Assembly: GCA_030765065.1 (NCBI GenBank)
Contig: CM060990.1
Location: forward strand, 501,322,190 to 501,386,189
Length of the DNA: 64,000 nt
Direction: 5' to 3'
Source of the DNA: Deroplatys truncata
Taxonomy: Eukaryota; Arthropoda; Insecta; Mantodea; Mantidae
Made by a program: the position numbers and the translations under genes. The notes under the pieces are model-generated. The model was not told where the DNA came from and did not search any database. It saw nothing but the letters and a program-made list of their open reading frames with translations. Of this stretch, positions 10,267-22,605 are shown piece after piece. The first letter of the stretch is position 1. Every line of letters starts with the position of its first letter.

Positions 10267-12639
10267 TATGCATGGAAGTAAGAACTGAGAAAATGATGAC
10301 GCATGTATTCTTGAGTCCTTTGGGCACATTTTCAGGATTCTGAGGATTCATTTGGCGACGGTGGTGCTTTTTATTTATCAAGCACTTCCTTTCTTCCTTA
10401 TTTTGTCCATATTTATTTATGTATTTATTTATTTCGCTAGCTTAAATGACTATAAGTTGCTTCAGTTCAACATTTTCTCCAGCCATTACAAATTCACATA
10501 CACATATCCCATAAAGATTATACTACTACGCATATAAACAGCTATTGTTCTATCAACATTACGCTTTTTACGATAAAGTTTTACTTAGGAACGATATCAA
10601 ATTCAGGAATATGGCCTTGGATCAACATATGACAAAAAAAGGAAAGAATGTTGAACCTTTTATATCACGAGTCGGTTTTATTCTTAGCAAACTCATGCAA
10701 AGGAGAAGAAAACTGAAATATCGTAAATTGGCGAATAGGTTCTATCTTGTGGTGGAGTTCAGTACGGGAAAATTTAAGCATAAAACGAGGATACTTTGAA
10801 CAATGCTAATGCTTCGAAAAGCTATCTGATACAGGCTCTAGTTTCAGTGAACTCTAATATTATTTTTGTCTGCAGCATACTTGTTTTTCCAACTTATATA
10901 CCTAACATTCAATAAGAATGAAAAGGCCTTGACATTCATACCAAATTCAAAATTTAGTTTTAATTTACAATAAAAAGGTCTCAAATATGCGCTGAGTTAT
11001 TCAAAATTGTTCAGAATTATTTTTGAGAACATGAAATCATTATCATTTTATTAGAATTTCTCCGAACATACCTTGAGACCTAGGATGATTATGGAACGCC
11101 AAATATTTGAGGAAGGATATACATAATTATATGCTTGTTAAAGATCGTGTCAGGGGTTGTCCAATAAGGAACTTGGAGAGCCGCGAGTCCTGGGATTTTT
11201 TAAATTCAGTTAATTGTACAAGTGAAACTACAGGTATATAATTTTTAATATTTTCCCACAGGGCTTTACTATTCCAGTACTGTAGTTAATATTTAATCCG
11301 AAATTTGGAGGGATCACCTGCAAGGTGCCTATCGGATGAAGCTGTACGTTACGTCCAAAATGAAATAAGTAAAGTAAATTATAACATGCATTTTTGTATT
11401 AATGTTATATCATTTTAAGAAGCTTATGTGATGTAAAAATCAGTACGGGCGTGCAGAAGAAAATAAGTGAGTGGGAAATACTCCCTTTAGCAACACAATA
11501 GAAAACCTTCCCTGAATCCACGTCTGGCACCAGGTTGTAGCAGTTAAAAGTTCCAGTACAAGTGAAACAGACGTGCGCGTATCAACACAAGCTAGGATTA
11601 AGTTTGGAAAGTTAAAGGTCCAGAAATACGTGACTTATCTTGTTATACTTTCAGTTCGCGTGTGAATGTTTATGCTTCAGAATCACATTACAGAACTAAG
11701 TGGGGAGTTTCTGTGATATTTCCCGACCAATAGGAAAACAGACATTTATTATAAACATATGTGTTCAACAAATAATATTAAAGAAGTATGTCACGTGACC
11801 TAGTGGGAGAACGAAGCATTATATGGCGAAATATAACGTCCACGACTAAGATCACTTGCGACTGCGAAGTCCGCAAAGTAAAATGTGCGAGTCAATGCTA
11901 TAGACAGCAGTGTTGTATCGGGCGTGCTATATAGAAAATGTGTACCTGGCGATAACGGAAGTTTGGCACTAAAAGCTCGTGAGTTAGGCCTTCAACAGAA
12001 AATATAAATGCATTGTGTGGTCGGACCGTACCAAGTCCTTACACCTCGGCAATCAGTTGAAGGCTGAGGGACGGAGAATGTTCACTGAGATCATCCATTT
12101 TCTCTGCCATGCTGCACCGAAACACCATCGCTGACACTTCCAATCGCACTAGCTCCCCTGGTGGATGAAAGTCTGGAGCTTCATTTTTATTCGTTTTTAT
12201 TATTACACGGGGTCATAACATGTTGAATTGATAAATTTGTCACGGCACTGTGTCCCTACGCTTCTAATGAATGCTCATTTATGACATTCTATTACATATC
12301 TTCCCTACCATTGTTTCAAACCGTCTCCAATGTGAAGTAATACGTATGCTATAACAGATTCTCACATACGTTGCGCTTTCATACATTTGTTTGAGAACGC
12401 GTGAATCGGGATTCAGAACACAGCACCGGTTCACACTGGCATATTTTAGCAGCCTTGAACTTCCAGAACTTATTTAACAAATTTTTCGGACAATTGATAG
12501 CAAGTACCGATGAGTACATACCGGTTGCTGTATCAGTTCCATGTTAGAAGTCTGAAAACAATGTGCCGTTATCAGGTGTCTGTCTAGGATTCCATCTGGC
12601 TTGTATTCAAATCAGAATGAAAAGACTTAAATGGTAATA
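10267..12639. other. Intergenic AT-rich DNA, no recognised gene
   Basis: The longest frames (84 codons at 10545-10799) show no motif that I recognise. No repeats shared with the rest of the window were noticed. Confidence 0.45.
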
Positions 12640-12982
12640 CAGGGCGTCCACAGAAACACTTCGTGATTATAAACAGATCAGTGTCATAAAGACAAGCGAA
12701 ATAGTGGAAAAAATCAAAATTCGCAGGCTTTCACGACGGTGTCAATATTAAATAAAGTATTATCCGGGCTTGTGGGTCGTAGAATAGTGGAAAAAGTGTG
12801 TCTTTTTTTCTTCTTGTGCTGCCATCTGTTGTTGTTTCGGTCAATAATAACAATTAATCTACACATCCTCTGAGACAAAATTCTGAGATATTCTTTCTAA
12901 TGACATCAGTTTCGGGAAAATCCAGCAACTGACAGAGATGCTATACCTGTTTATAATCACGAGTGTTTATGTGGACACACTG
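12640..12982. mobile_element. 343-bp MITE of Tc1/mariner type with ~38-bp TIRs and TA target duplication
   Basis: The left end reads cagggcgtccacagaaacac and continues to ttcgtgattataaacag. The reverse complement of the right end reads cagtgtgtccacataaacac and then tcgtgattataaacag. Both ends are flanked by TA (12638-12639 and 12983-12984), the mariner-type target duplication. There is no transposase inside, so it is non-autonomous. An interior block around 12720-12780 (aattcgcaggctttcacgacg) may be a separate nested fragment. Confidence 0.8.
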
Positions 12983-13199
12983 TATATATTCTGGCTTCAT
13001 AAATGTCGTACGTTTTCTTGGGCTTCAAGCTAATTGATGATTTCTGAAAATGACGTCGACGTTTTGAGAGCGTGCAATGTCGGCGTCATCACGATGACTA
13101 CTGAGAAAAGCTGATGAATTGTTAAAATAAATATGGTGTAACTATTCACATTAAAAATATCTGATGTGTTTTATTCACATGACATTCTCTACAAATTAT

Positions 13200-13940
13200 C
13201 CTTTATTTTTATGTAGCAGAAGCTACATAGATTATAGATACTTATAGATACAAATGGAATAGCGATAGTCAAAATGTTTTAAGAACTGGACGCTATAATA
13301 TCGTGGCCTTAAAATTATACACCCTTTCCATGCAATACCTAGAAACTACTGAATAGCAACAGGACTTTAAAGGAATTTCAAAGTATTATACAATCCAAAC
13401 CAAGAATAACGAATATTTTGGAAAGGGCATATGCCACAAAAACTTTGTCGTGAAATAAACTGTGTGTTTTAAAAATATCTACGTTTCCGTCTATCGCTTA
13501 ACGTTTATCAGGTATACAACATTATACAAAATTATTTGCAAATGAGGAGATCTTTCCAAAATAAACATTATATTTAAAATACAAATTCTTTGATATCCGG
13601 TATTTTAATAAAAATCGTTAAAGCCATACTTGAGGGAAATAAAAAGATTTGAAGAATTATCCACATAAAGGGTAGTTTTGCGTTGGGGGATTTTTTTGGA
13701 ATTATTTTGCATCTTTGGAAGATAATTAACTTAAATTCAAACTTTGGTATTTATAAAACATTTCATTTTGGAATTATGCTATCCACACACACAGACCTGT
13801 TTCTAAATAGGTATGCATTTTTGGATTCAGGTGCCTCAAAATATGTATTTCCGTTGAAATCTCGATATCGAATTTTTGGGTGAAATGCGATACCTTGTCC
13901 ACGTGCTATGTACAAAATAGCGAAGGTAAAAACTGGGGCT
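13200..13940 (-). repeat. Dispersed repeat R1 (unclassified), inverted copy
   Basis: This shares long collinear stretches with 58435-59415 and, as reverse complement, with 38780-39560, 39640-40085 and 41385-42060. Landmarks are 'gatagtcaaa', 'ccttaaaattatacac', 'aaactgtgtgttttaaaa', 'cgtctatcgctta', 'ttgcatctttggaagat' and 'tgaaatctcgatatcgaat'. No protein is encoded. The class is unknown; no clear terminal repeat was found. Confidence 0.7.
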
Positions 13941-14509
13941 TTAGGCAACTAAAGTGAATATTTAAGTACATAAAGTTAACCTAATTAGAAAACTTAACTT
14001 CAGTGCTTTGTCTCGCGAAGTGGATACAGATAATCTATTTTATATTACCATATTTCTTGTGATTTCTTTTATACCTGTTTTAGCTTTATGTAAGTGAAAA
14101 ACTGTATTATTTGTAGGGAGAGTAGAAAAGCATAAAAAGGAAATGTTCGAGCTTTCGAAGCAGGAACTGAGCTATCAGATTCAAATTTATGGGGAGATAA
14201 ACCACTATCTTACAAAATTTTACGTTAATATAGGCATATTCCATCTCGCAGTGAAGATATAAACATTCAGTTTATTTGATCGTACTTTAAAAACTAATTG
14301 CACTAAAATGCTGTAACGAGCATACTTTGCTTTATATGGAAACATAGCACTCATTTTTGCATGCTCTTGACTTTGTATTATCCGCAAGATTAGGCAGCTC
14401 TGCTTTAACATTTGTAGTTATGATTAGCATCGCGGTAGTTCATTTGCACACGTTCAGATCTTGGTGATTGTTTCTTAAATGTTGAAAATAAACTACTACA
14501 TAAAATAAA
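13941..14509. other. Intergenic, nothing recognised
   Basis: AT-rich sequence without motif or shared repeat that I can point to. Confidence 0.4.
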
Positions 14510-14685
14510 CTTCTCACCCAAAGGTCCCGGGTTCGATTCTCGGCCGAGGGTGGGAATTTTTCTTTAATTAGAATTATTCTCTACCCTTCACTGAGTATGG
14601 AAGTGTGGATGTGAGGGTGAATGTGCGTGTGAAAATAAGCTACTAACGATGATAACCTACAGTAACCTAACCTAAAAAGTTGAAG
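14510..14685 (+). mobile_element. SINE fragment with intact B box
   Basis: The segment 'ggtcccgggttcgattctcg' is a textbook tRNA T-arm/B box. It is followed by a short body ending in the repeated 'taacctaacctaaaa' tail at about 14655-14678. The A-box half of the head is decayed or missing. Confidence 0.55.
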
Positions 14686-15189
14686 GAGTAAACGCACCAT
14701 CAAATGTCTCACTAAAAGCCCCCGGTATGACCATGGCAGTTACAGGAGGCTACAGAAATGAACAAAGAGAAATTATTTTTATGCACCTATATAATTCATA
14801 TTTCGTAAGAGCAACAATTTTGAGCCCAGTAGCAAACACTGCTACAAGCTGCAACCACAAAGGAAACGATAACACTGTAATAAACTTTCTAACTATTAAA
14901 AAGCAGATTGAGACTTTTCACGTAGCATCTCGTTAAACCACTGCCTGACAAAGGAAGTCGGTGAGAGGTTGACAGCTTCTCAGTGCCATCCTGATACATT
15001 AAAGGAGGCTAGGTTACTGACTGGCGTATAATCATCACACTCCGTTCAACCTCTTCACTAAAGAAAAATGGTTTAAAACTATTTTATTAGTAAAGCGTAT
15101 ATGACATGTAGTGTATTCCTTCGCTGGTCACCGGTTACTTATAAGAGGTTATACAACGGAGGACACCTCGTGCACTACGACCTACATAG
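14686..15189. other. Intergenic, nothing recognised
   Basis: A 69-codon frame at 14727-14936 shows no recognisable domain. Confidence 0.4.
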
Positions 15190-15480
15190 ATCTATTGTGG
15201 CTGACACCCCCAGGAAAAAGGGATGAAGCGATTAAACCACAGGAGGCCTCAGGACGCAGGCAGATAGGCCACATAGACGCGTGGAAGTCCCTAACAGTTC
15301 CAGGCTCGAAGACTCGTCCCATTGCTGGAGCTGCCTATAGAGGGCAATCAATTCCAACATCTTCTATGACGAAGGTGGGTGGCAGTTTTAGTTTCATGAG
15401 AAATCGATGCACTTGAATTTAAAGAGCTATGAATGTCGAACTCAGCCGGCAAACAGCGTGCTTCCCGGTGCCAAGAGAAT
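15190..15480 (-). mobile_element. SINE family 1 body fragment
   Basis: This shares an ordered module with 23.2-23.4 kb and 26.9-27.0 kb on the same text strand: a 'gac-c' lead, 'gg-agggatga', 'gatag', and then 'gtccctaacagttccag' (23.35 kb has atccctaacgtttccag). No tRNA head is preserved. Called from internal comparison only. Confidence 0.4.
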
Positions 15481-16244
15481 TCCCTTTAGGCCGGTCACCC
15501 ATCCAAACTAAGGCTCTGTATAAGTGCATGAAGCAATCACTGAAGCTATTTCATGAAATTACAAATTAACGATACACAACATTATGGGAATCATTTTCCG
15601 TATTTATAAATTAAAATGGCGGTTTCTCAAAAATATTCCTATAATTATAAGTTCGTCATAAAATTAGCGTTAAAAACAAACAAAACAAAAAAGATACCTT
15701 CAGGACATACATTTCTCGGATTTGTTTTTCTTTTTGCAGCTAATTTTGCAAAATTCAACTTTCACTTTCGTGAAGCGGGCCCCATAATGTATTTTATTAG
15801 CCATGACAAATCTTAGCAAACTAATGAGTGAATAACAATACCAAACAATTTAGGTAAACAACACAAGTCGGTTAACTGAGGTTTTTTATTATTATAACGA
15901 CGCTAGCAACTGTTAGGTCAATGTCATTTTCGGTCGCCATTTACCGGAATTTTGTTTCTCAGGTATTACTTTACTACGGCAAAGGTTGTCGCATTTACGT
16001 CATTTGTAAGCTAGCATCGTCGACATCACCCAGGTTAACTTCCCCCCTTCAAAGAAAAAGTAAGGAAGAGAGATAAAAATGATGCCCTATACACATTCTC
16101 CTTCAACTAATACCTCATTGCCTGCAGAATATAACATGGCTTCGGATGTCTGATAAATGCATTGTCGTAGAGCACAAGATGAAAAATCAAAACATCATTA
16201 TGAGCACCTTTTATTTTGCAAAGCCAAGGGAAATGTTTATGTAC
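15481..16244. other. Intergenic, nothing recognised
   Basis: Plain sequence. A short imperfect inverted pair (acgacgctagc near 15898, gctagcatcgtcg near 16011) is the only structure noted. Confidence 0.4.
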
Positions 16245-16960
16245 CTGTTACTAAAAATTGAAATCTGTGCTTTGATAATTCTCGTTTCACACTAGCCCCG
16301 GTGCGGACCTATGTTGGAACGTTAAATAAAATTTGAAAAAATGTAATGTCATGGACGGTACTCGAAACATGATTTTTCGGTTCTCCGTGTCGATACTCTT
16401 ACCACTTGAGCTACCGTGGAGAGATAGTACGCAAATCAAAGTTTCTCGTTTGATTTAAGTATCACGGCAAACCTTCAAAGCGACCTCAGACATTAAGAGA
16501 TATCATATACCTCAAACATGTTCTGCAATGTTGAAGGTACTTTTCATTTTCGAGCTTTATAGTTAACCAAGAATTAATTTGTGCTTGGATAATTGTCGTT
16601 TTGCTATAGCCGTGTGTAGACACTAAGTTGGAAGGTGAAATCAGACCCGAAAAAGTCATTGTCATGCCCGCTAGTCGAACCACGGATCTTCGGCTCTCTG
16701 CATCGATACTCTTACCGCTTGGCTACCATGGCACCATATGCTCATTAAAACCTGCTCATCTGATTCAAGTACACCGTTAAGCAGGTGAGCTCAAATATTA
16801 CAAATATCGTATCTCAAAGGCGATTTGCGGCTTTACATTTCTGGGTTTTAAAGTTAATCACTATTAGAGTTGGATAAATTGTACCTTCACACTAACCGTG
16901 CACTAAGTGCACACAGGGCACTAAGTTGGAAACTTGAATAAGACAAGCATTCAACGATTC
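16245..16960 (-). repeat. Tandem array of two full and one partial tRNA-headed SINE-like units (~300 bp)
   Basis: The landmark around 'cactaagttggaa' recurs at about 16300, 16620 and 16910. The reverse complement of unit 1 contains a tRNA-like head with 'ggtagctcaagtggtaaga' (A box) and 'gtttcgagtacc' (B box) near 16355-16425. Unit 2 has 'ggtagccaagcggtaagag' and 'ggttcgactag' near 16668-16735. The third unit lacks the head. The offset between B boxes is about 313 bases. Units are diverged, so the array is old. Confidence 0.65.
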
Positions 16961-17338
16961 AACATTCGACCTTACAGCTGGGGCGTGTTATTGTGTGTCG
17001 TATTTGTTTCCTTTATTGAATATTTAAATAAAAATAATACTATTTAGTCGTTGGTTTAGTTTATTAAATGTTTGAATAAAATAATAATTAGAAGAAAATC
17101 GTTCCGGTGAATATCACAGTTTTGAAGGTCATTAACTCGAAAACCAAGCATTTTGGGATCCATGTTGTAATGAATCTGTTTTATTGTATACATCTGGAGA
17201 ACTCATCCCTCAAATTATGCCCTCTATTTTTGAAACATTCTGTATACATTGAACTGCATATCTGAACAAATTTATAGTAGGCACATCGTTTGACGAAATT
17301 TACATAATTTTTACATTATTTTCCACGAAATGTAGATT
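16961..17338. other. Intergenic, nothing recognised
   Basis: AT-rich sequence between the SINE array and the foldback element. Confidence 0.4.
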
Positions 17339-18690
17339 AGTATATTATGCAACAAGACTACAAGTGGTAATTAAGATACGAGTATGTTTATGAAACGAGC
17401 GGTAGCGACTATAATGGTCTTAATTGCTATTATAGTCAAGTTGCTTGCGACTGTTTTTGGTCGACCAAACCATAATTTCACAACTTTGAATTTTTACAAA
17501 AAGATTTTACCTTGTTAACTGTGTGTAATTAAATGTTGATTGGATGACAGCACTGATGGTACGACCTTGAGCGTATTTGGGAGTAGTGCAACAGATGGCA
17601 GTACTCTTGAGTCCACGCCGTATTTACTGATTGTTTGCAGGTAACGTGAAAGCGACACATATTGAAGCAAAGGAAATGAACTCAGTTTATTACAGTATTA
17701 AAATTTCAACGAAGAAAATTTATTTTATTTTAAATACACACATTTCATTGTTTATCTTGGAATTGGATCTCAGTGGACTGCTGCTTTGAAGGTGTTAAAA
17801 GGTATGGGCTGCGCGCGCCGACGAGCAAGATCGTAGTGAGTCGCTGCAATACTGTGAATACCATAACAATTCAGTTACGTCATATGTAATTAGCGTACTA
17901 TAGAATGGTGGTCCAAAAAATATTATGATCTTCAGTAACTCCTGGGTTTTAAAACACTTCCTTATATCGTGTTTTATACAATAATCGTTACTAAAGCTTT
18001 GCCTAGTTTTGAAACTTTTAGCCTAAATAACTGCTGTATACCATTTCCGTAGATATTTAAATAATATCTAATAATAATGACCATTATGCTTTTATTTGTT
18101 TTCATTGAATGCTTAAGTAAGCTTGGGAATAGTTTTGTGTCTGGTAGATATTAACTACTGTACATATTAGGATTTTTATTTTCAAACAGGTACAATTGAT
18201 GTGTAAGTTAAAACATTTACTTTATTTCGTTCTTTTATCCAAAGTGAATACGAATATGATTTGGTTTTGGTTGTAAAATTAAACACTTCGCTACACGTAT
18301 ACCACAAAGAATTCTCTTGTGAATCAGCAGCCTCTAGTAAAAGCTATTAGACATTAGGGAAAGGGCAACAGCACTATTTCTTGATATTCCATAGTGTTAT
18401 ACCGATACTGACATGGGTACCGATACTCGATACTCAGTTTATACAGACTAAAGGCAATACTCCTTCACTGCATTCTTATGACACTGTTTTTAATTGTTAC
18501 TATATAAGCATTCACAGCCAGTTTGTAGGTGAATCCTGAGACAGCTGTTTTGCATTTTTAAATTGGCAGTAATGTTTTCTTTTTTCAAGTTGATAAAACT
18601 ACAGATTATATAATATAATTCTAGTCAAGGCTAACAATAACAGGTATGAACCTGATGATGATGATGACGATGAGAATCATGATGATGATG

Positions 18691-18749
<59 letters not shown>

Positions 18750-19640
18750 GCTTTGTCTCCTTTCTAACGTACTTCTATGTATATCAGTAACTTTGCTTTA
18801 AAGAATTTTCTATCCATACATAGGTAAATACTGCCAGTAGCATGCTTCTTTATTCTGCAACCTGGAAAAGTATTGATGATTTTATTTATTTATTCCAGTC
18901 GATGCTCTGTAAACTCCACTCGAGTAACATGCTTTTTTAAAATTTCATGTATTGTTTGACTTACCACCGTGCGAAAAATGTTTTATTGCATGTTTTACAC
19001 ATGCTCTATTCTTATTACTTGCGCCCATCTCAAAATAGTTACACGTTTCGCTCATACTTTATTTTTTGGTCGACCACACTATAATACGCTGATTATATGT
19101 GACGTAACTGAGCTGTTATGGCACCCATAATAATTCAGTGATACATTTTGATCTTCCTCGGCGGCGCGCGCAGCTTCCCTATCGCCCATACCTTTTAACA
19201 CCTTCAAAGCTGCAGTCCTCTCGATCCATTCCCTAGATAAACAATGAAATATGCTTATTTAAAGTAAAATAAGTTCTATTCATTGTAAGTTTAATATTCT
19301 AATAAACTCCATCCATTTTCTTTACTTCAATATGTGTTTCTTTCACGTTACCTGCAAAAAATCAATAAATACGGCGTGGACTCAATAGTACTACCATCTG
19401 CTGCACTACTCGTAAACACGTTCAATGTCCTGCCATCAGTGCTGCCATCCGATGAGCGTTTTAATTACACACAATTAACATGGTAAGCTATTTTTGTAAA
19501 ATCTCATAATTTTGAAGTTATAGTGTGGTCGACCAAAAACAGTCGTATGTAACTTGACTAATGGTAATTAAGACGCTCGCATGAAAAATACATACTTGCG
19601 TCTTAATTACTACCATTATAGTCTTGTTGCATAATATACT
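17339..19640. mobile_element. Foldback element with ~580-bp inverted arms and nested palindromic tips
   Basis: The sequence 17339-17925 is the inverted counterpart of 19066-19640 over almost its full length. Shared landmarks include 'agtatattatgcaacaagac' at the tip, 'actgtttttggtcgacca', 'gagtccacgccgtattta', 'caggtaacgtgaaag', 'gaaggtgttaaaaggtatgg' and 'cagttacgtca'. Each tip (about 17350-17450 and 19540-19630) is itself a hairpin. In the right arm a second inverted pair, ttttggtcgaccacactata at 19066 and its complement near 19520, bounds a 476-bp sub-unit. The 1.1-kb spacer has no coding capacity. This is a non-autonomous DNA-type element of unknown superfamily; no target duplication was identified. 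Confidence 0.85.
18655..18750. repeat. (GAT)n/(AAT)n microsatellite in foldback spacer
   Basis: A gat-rich run passes into about 20 uninterrupted aat triplets. Confidence 0.95.
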
Positions 19641-20224
19641 ATAATACCCATTACTGCTGTATATAATGCAGCATACTGAATGAAACAAAATGTTTATCGA
19701 AACCCGATATACACTGCGGTATACACTTAACTAGGTCTGACCTGTAAGTGATGTAGCCGCAAATAGACTGAGAGCAGAACTTCTCACTTCTTAAGTTCTG
19801 ATTCATTCCTGCTGAATTCACCTGTTTTATTTACTGGAATAAGTAATGTAAAGGTTGAGAGTGAGTCACTCTCAGGCCAGTTGAGAAACAATGCAATGTG
19901 ATTTGTCAGCTACATCCGCTTCATTCACAAGTTGGTATCGCAGGTTACATGAGCATTTCTCCCACTGCTCCAATTGTTTTGCATGCTTTTCATTCAGATA
20001 AATAAAAGCAGACGGAATGTAGCTTTGATTCAACCACATACGTTTGGGGGAGGGCAGGAATATGCAATAAAGTCGGGTATTAATAAAATATTTACTGTAA
20101 AAAGCCAAATACTGAAGCAAAACGTATTTAATCTTTTAATTACTAAAAATTAAAAAATTGGTTCATTAATTTAAAATTTGAAGAAAAACAATGATAGAAA
20201 TGTTGAGTCTTACAGTTTTCCGGC
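19641..20224. other. Intergenic, nothing recognised
   Basis: An 82-codon minus-strand frame at 19872-20120 has no recognisable motif. Confidence 0.4.
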
Positions 20225-20515
20225 GGAAGTGTTGCATTTCAGTCCATTCTTACTGACAGGGTTGCCAAGGTCGTTAAGGCATGGGAGGCACTCGTAAAGG
20301 GGAGGTCTGCAGTCCAATCTTGCCAGGACCGTCCTCAGTGACAGGCTTATTCCACGTTTTCCTCAGTCCTCATAATTGACAAATGCCGGAGAAGTACCTA
20401 TACTTAGTCCCGAAAAGTTTCCTTCCCCAATTATCATTTCATGCACCATCAGTGTCCACCGCCTGTGATGCCGTATGCAGTAAGAACGAGCGTTAAACGC
20501 TACTAAAATAAAGTT
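20225..20515 (+). mobile_element. tRNA-derived SINE (family 3)
   Basis: A leading tRNA-like half, 'ttgccaaggtcgttaaggca' then 'gaggtctgcagtccaatc', is followed by a body with 'gacaaatgccggagaagtac' and 'agtttccttccccaatt' and ends with 'gctactaaaataaag'. The layout matches a common insect SINE body style (from memory). Confidence 0.5.
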
Positions 20516-21627
20516 CAGTCCTGTTTATAAACTCGTCTGCCATTGAAAGATCTAAGTTCATGGCTTCTTAACGATGACACTGGATGACAGCAACAGCATT
20601 CAGGCGAAAACAATGAGTTTCAATCCCTGGCCACATAAATGACAGAAGTAATTTAAAAAGCTTGACACTACTTCTGCGTCACGAACTCGAAAAATGGATG
20701 CAGCATGATTCCTATAAATCCATTTCTCACGACGTAGAAAATGAATTGCATTTTGCATAATATCTTACTTCGAAAAGTGATCGCGTATATTAAAGCTGCA
20801 AAATATTTTCCTATAATAGAGGATGGAACCACGGATGTGGAAACATAAGTGCAATTCAGGATTTGTGTGCTCCGATTCTGATGCGATGTTAACTGATACT
20901 TAGGTTGCGTCATCATTAGCTACATTTGTTTAACAGTTGAAGTCTACATTTGAAATAAAGTAATCCTTTACAACTCCGTTCGGTCTATTTAAACAATTTT
21001 TCTATTTTTGTTTGTTTAATGAGAAATTTAGCTTGGAATTTACTTGGGGGGGGAGTGGCCAGGCCTTTCCATTAAAACTGTTGGGAGGGAGATGTCCCTG
21101 GCTTTGTAAGTTAGGGGGGGCAGAAAATGCTTTGGCCCCCTTAAGTCGGCGCCTATGGATATAACGATGAATCCAGCCAAACTTCGCGCTCCACTTCCTT
21201 TCTTCTTGTCTAGCGTAACTGTCTAACTGTCAGACATGGTTTTGAAATGCGAAAATTAAAACTACAGAAATATAGAAAAAGTGTCAAGGATTTATCTCAA
21301 AGTATTAAACATATTTCGATACCACTGGTATCGATCGTATCGATGTATCAGTGTTATTGTGTACCAACCCTAGTTAATATAATTCGTAATGCAGTGACAT
21401 ATTCGCGGGGAGCTTTGGAAAATTCGAGTGTTTTTTATTCTGGAGCAGCCGTGTTCTCAAGCAGCGCGATTTGTCTCACCTATCTGAAAAGGAAAATGCG
21501 CGGTTGTGAAAGTCATTGCTTTCGAAATTTTGTTCTACAAACCTGTGAAAAATAGAAGTAAGCCAACGATGTTACGTAGCTATGTAACAACATGATGTTT
21601 TAAAAGGGTATATCAACTAATAATAAT
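20516..21627. other. Intergenic with two G-rich runs
   Basis: Runs of seven to nine G at about 21045-21053 and 21113-21119 stand out in an AT-rich context. The 102-codon frame at 21247-21555 has three Cys-containing clusters but no family that I recognise. Confidence 0.4.
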
Positions 21628-21880
21628 GGCCCACCTCAAACGTGTGGGGATAGAATGTCTGCCTCACAATCAAGAGGTCCTAAGTTCGAATCTGTTTAGG
21701 GTGAGTTACCTGGATAAAGTTTCTTCCGGGATTCTCCCTTATACTGAATATATGAATGTCGCGTAATTCTTAAGCTAGAGGTAACAGGGCCCATTTCAAC
21801 ATCGTTTTAACCATTTCATTCATTCATCGTCCGCTATGAACTACCGAGTTAAAGGACATTAGAGATAAAAAAAAGTGGTC
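21628..21880 (+). mobile_element. tRNA-derived SINE (family 2), copy a
   Basis: The head 'ggcccacctcaaacgtg' with 'agttcgaatctgtttagggt' (B box) is followed by 'gagttacctggataaagttt' and 'ttccgggattctccctta', then a poly-A tail (gataaaaaaaag). The same order is found at 25812-26045. Confidence 0.65.
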
Positions 21881-21989
21881 ATATAATATATTCCTCTCTT
21901 CATTCCATAAAAGGGTTTACATCCACAACGAATTTCCAGGAACTATTCAACACGGAAGGAAATATGCATATGTCACACTTTGAGGAATT

Positions 21990-22605
21990 TTATCCACGTA
22001 TGTTTTACCTGTGTTCGTCTTCTTAGGGAGAGGGAAGTTGCCGAAAATATGCCATAAGTTAGAATGTGTTGCAGCTCAAAGCTCTCTCACTCAGCAGATA
22101 AACAATGTCGCAGGTGTTCGTATTAACATGGCGGGTGGAGCTCTTCTAGCTCGGCACGTGCTGAAGAAAGGAGACGATTCGTCACCCGCAAGCACCAGGG
22201 TGGAGAGGAGATATTTCACAGCGACATTTGTCTCCATGTGTGAAGCGGAACAGTGACAAATTGGACGAGGAGAAGGGACACGGGAAGAAAGAATGAAGCG
22301 GTGAAACGTCGGCGACAAGAGCGCGTGCTTGGGATTGACCTCACTCGGCCTATTGTGCCACGGATTCTACCGCTTAGCATTTGTTGCGAGCCTACTTTCT
22401 TCCCTCGTTTAGACCGTGTGGATTACAAAGCTTTGACGTGGGTGAAAACTTTTCTACCGCTCAGTATTTGTATGTTGTACCCGTAGAGACAGTGCTTCTC
22501 ACTACGGCAAAATTTGCGCTGCGAGCGTGTATGACATGTAGCTATACAGATCTATCGAACACCATATAGCAGGCATTTGTTTATGATGACGGCAATAAAT
22601 AAAGA
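21990..22605 (+). other. GC/CpG-richer island ending in AATAAA, possible transcribed region
   Basis: Base composition is clearly more GC- and CpG-rich than the flanks. An 81-codon frame (22011-22256) includes MAGGALLARHVLKKGDDSS, with no family recognised. The phrase 'ttctaccgctcagyattt' occurs near 22367 and 22452 and again at 25760. A polyadenylation-type hexamer (aataaataaa) lies near 22591-22601. It could be an untranslated exon, a retroposed transcript or another repeat; the evidence cannot decide. Confidence 0.3.
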
